From an uncultured Eubacteriales bacterium (GTDB lineage Bacteria > Bacillota > Clostridia > Oscillospirales > Acutalibacteraceae), in assembly GCA_900540085.1 (NCBI GenBank), contig UQEU01000021.1, positions 1 to 13,583 of the forward strand: a stretch of 13,583 nucleotides of DNA, read 5' to 3'. The position numbers and the translations under genes were made by a program. Shown here piece after piece: positions 13,254-13,583 of this stretch. Below the pieces are notes generated by a model that saw nothing but the letters and a program-made list of their open reading frames with translations, was not told the origin of the DNA and searched no databases. The stretch's first letter is position 1, and each line of letters begins with the position of its first letter.

Positions 13254-13379
13254 TTACTCATCTTTGAGTAGGTCTTTTATTTTTTTAACTGCGTCTTCTT
13301 TTGTTTCGCTATCCTCAATGATTGTTATTATCATTTTCAAGAACATTTCAAACTGTCGATTTGTCATTCCGTTTTTCAT
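13254..13379 (-). CDS. Small conserved-looking acidic/helical protein, unknown function
   Basis: A 41-residue protein starting MKNGMTNRQFEMFLKMI and ending KDLLKDE before TAA at 13254-13256. A perfect AAAGGAG (13386-13392 on the - strand) lies 6 nt before the ATG at 13379; another ATG at 13382 is too close. It is predicted to be two helices: a hydrophobic one (FEMFLKMIITIIEDS) and an amphipathic one (EDAVKKIKDLL). Small proteins with an FExxLKMI-type helix occur often in mobile elements of Clostridia, but I know no function. Strong promoter, strong ribosome site and an intact frame argue that it is expressed. It is the first gene of the - strand unit. Confidence 0.72.
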   Translation of the reverse strand: MKNGMTNRQFEMFLKMIITIIEDSETKEDAVKKIKDLLKDE

Positions 13380-13441
13380 CATTTTCTCCTTTCCGACACT
13401 TGCCGTCTTACTCGTCTTGGCTTTCCCTTGACTGTATCTAT

Positions 13442-13470
13442 ATTATAACATAGTTATATAACTATGTCAA
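13442..13470 (-). promoter_or_regulatory. Near-perfect sigma-A promoter for the - strand unit
   Basis: On the - strand TTGACA (13470-13465) and TATAAT (13447-13442) are exact consensus boxes with a 17-nt spacer. A-rich tracts upstream of the -35 could act as an UP element. Transcription should begin near 13435, leaving a leader of about 55 nt before the 41-residue gene. Confidence 0.92.
13448..13467. promoter_or_regulatory. 20-bp perfect palindrome, likely operator
   Basis: ACATAGTTATATAACTATGT is a perfect inverted repeat that fills the promoter spacer and covers half of the -35 box. A dimeric or tetrameric protein bound here would block RNA polymerase. The small ribbon-helix-helix-like product of the same unit, or an unseen phage repressor, is a candidate ligand. 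Confidence 0.8.
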
Positions 13471-13511
13471 GGCTTTTTTTGAAATTTTTTTAATTTTTTT
13501 AGAGGAAAAGG

Positions 13512-13541
13512 AAACAGGAGCAGTGAAAACTGCTCCTGTTT
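13512..13541. terminator. Long perfect hairpin, probable terminator
   Basis: A 13-bp perfect stem, AAACAGGAGCAGT with its complement, closed by a GAAA tetraloop (13525-13528). On the + strand it is followed by TTATG, on the - strand by a pyrimidine tract TTTCCTTTTCCTCT. It isolates the - strand promoter from transcription entering from the right. Direction is uncertain. Confidence 0.72.
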
Positions 13542-13582
13542 TATGTGTAATTTTTATAGTCATTGTTTGAAGTGTTTAAAAT
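13541..13582 (-). CDS. Possible C-terminal end of a gene entering from the right
   Basis: One - strand frame is open from the window edge for 13 codons and ends at TAA 13543-13541, directly at the foot of the hairpin. A stop followed at once by a terminator is a usual arrangement, but 13 codons are too few to show coding. The product cannot be named. Confidence 0.22.
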   Translation of the reverse strand: MLNTSNNDYKNYT

Positions 13583-13583
13583 C

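Noticed and set aside
13428..13456. Divergent + strand promoter using TTGACT at 13428
   Set aside because: The hexamer at the correct 17-nt spacing is TAGTTA, a poor -10 box, and there is no + strand gene downstream in the window.
12923..13583. Attachment site or integration junction after the endolysin
   Set aside because: No integrase, tRNA end or direct repeat pair is visible inside the window, so a junction cannot be supported.
1..13583. CRISPR array, insertion sequence or transposase
   Set aside because: No regularly spaced repeats and no transposase-like protein were seen on either strand; the only tandem repeats are within the tape measure and fibre genes.

Overview
The window reads as the late (structural and lysis) operon of a tailed phage or prophage with a long non-contractile tail (siphophage) from a low-GC Bacillota host, most likely a gut-type member of the Clostridia. 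Supporting signs are strong AGGAGG-type ribosome sites, AT-rich codon use, SPP1-type holin and TP901-1-type tail genes, and above all the Prp protease and its cleavage signal, which are known from Bacillota and their phages. No integrase, terminase or portal gene is visible, so whether it is a prophage cannot be decided here.

Layout on the + strand. 39-567: a thioredoxin-like protein overlapping a phage-encoded Prp cysteine protease. 637-3513: head genes (scaffold, major capsid protein, head-tail connector, head closure, HK97 gp10-like, tail terminator). 3526-5032: major tail tube protein and the tail assembly chaperones G and GT, the latter made by -1 frameshifting at TTTTTTA (4628-4634). 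5033-7414: tape measure protein with seven tandem 22-residue repeats. 7411-11541: distal tail protein, Gp37-like baseplate hub, baseplate/fibre adaptor and a collagen-like receptor-binding fibre. 11554-12922: lysis cassette (membrane/coiled-coil protein, holin, C39-type endolysin), closed by a strong bidirectional terminator at 12930. The genes are packed, often with 4-nt ATGA overlaps, as expected for one transcript.

Right end, - strand. 12959-13470 is a separate convergent unit: a near-perfect sigma-A promoter whose spacer and -35 contain a perfect 20-bp palindrome, a 41-residue small gene, and a 58-residue ribbon-helix-helix-like gene. It lies between two long hairpins. It looks like a moron or small regulatory/accessory cassette expressed independently of the late operon.

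The most interesting point is a self-contained maturation system. The phage carries its own Prp protease, and three of its abundant virion-assembly proteins (scaffold, capsid, tail tube) begin with the same 10-residue Prp-type signal ending LQxFA. The capsid and tail-tube versions also share a nearly identical 48-nt segment that includes the upstream stop codon and ribosome site, which suggests the signal was copied as a cassette and extends Prp processing to the tail tube.
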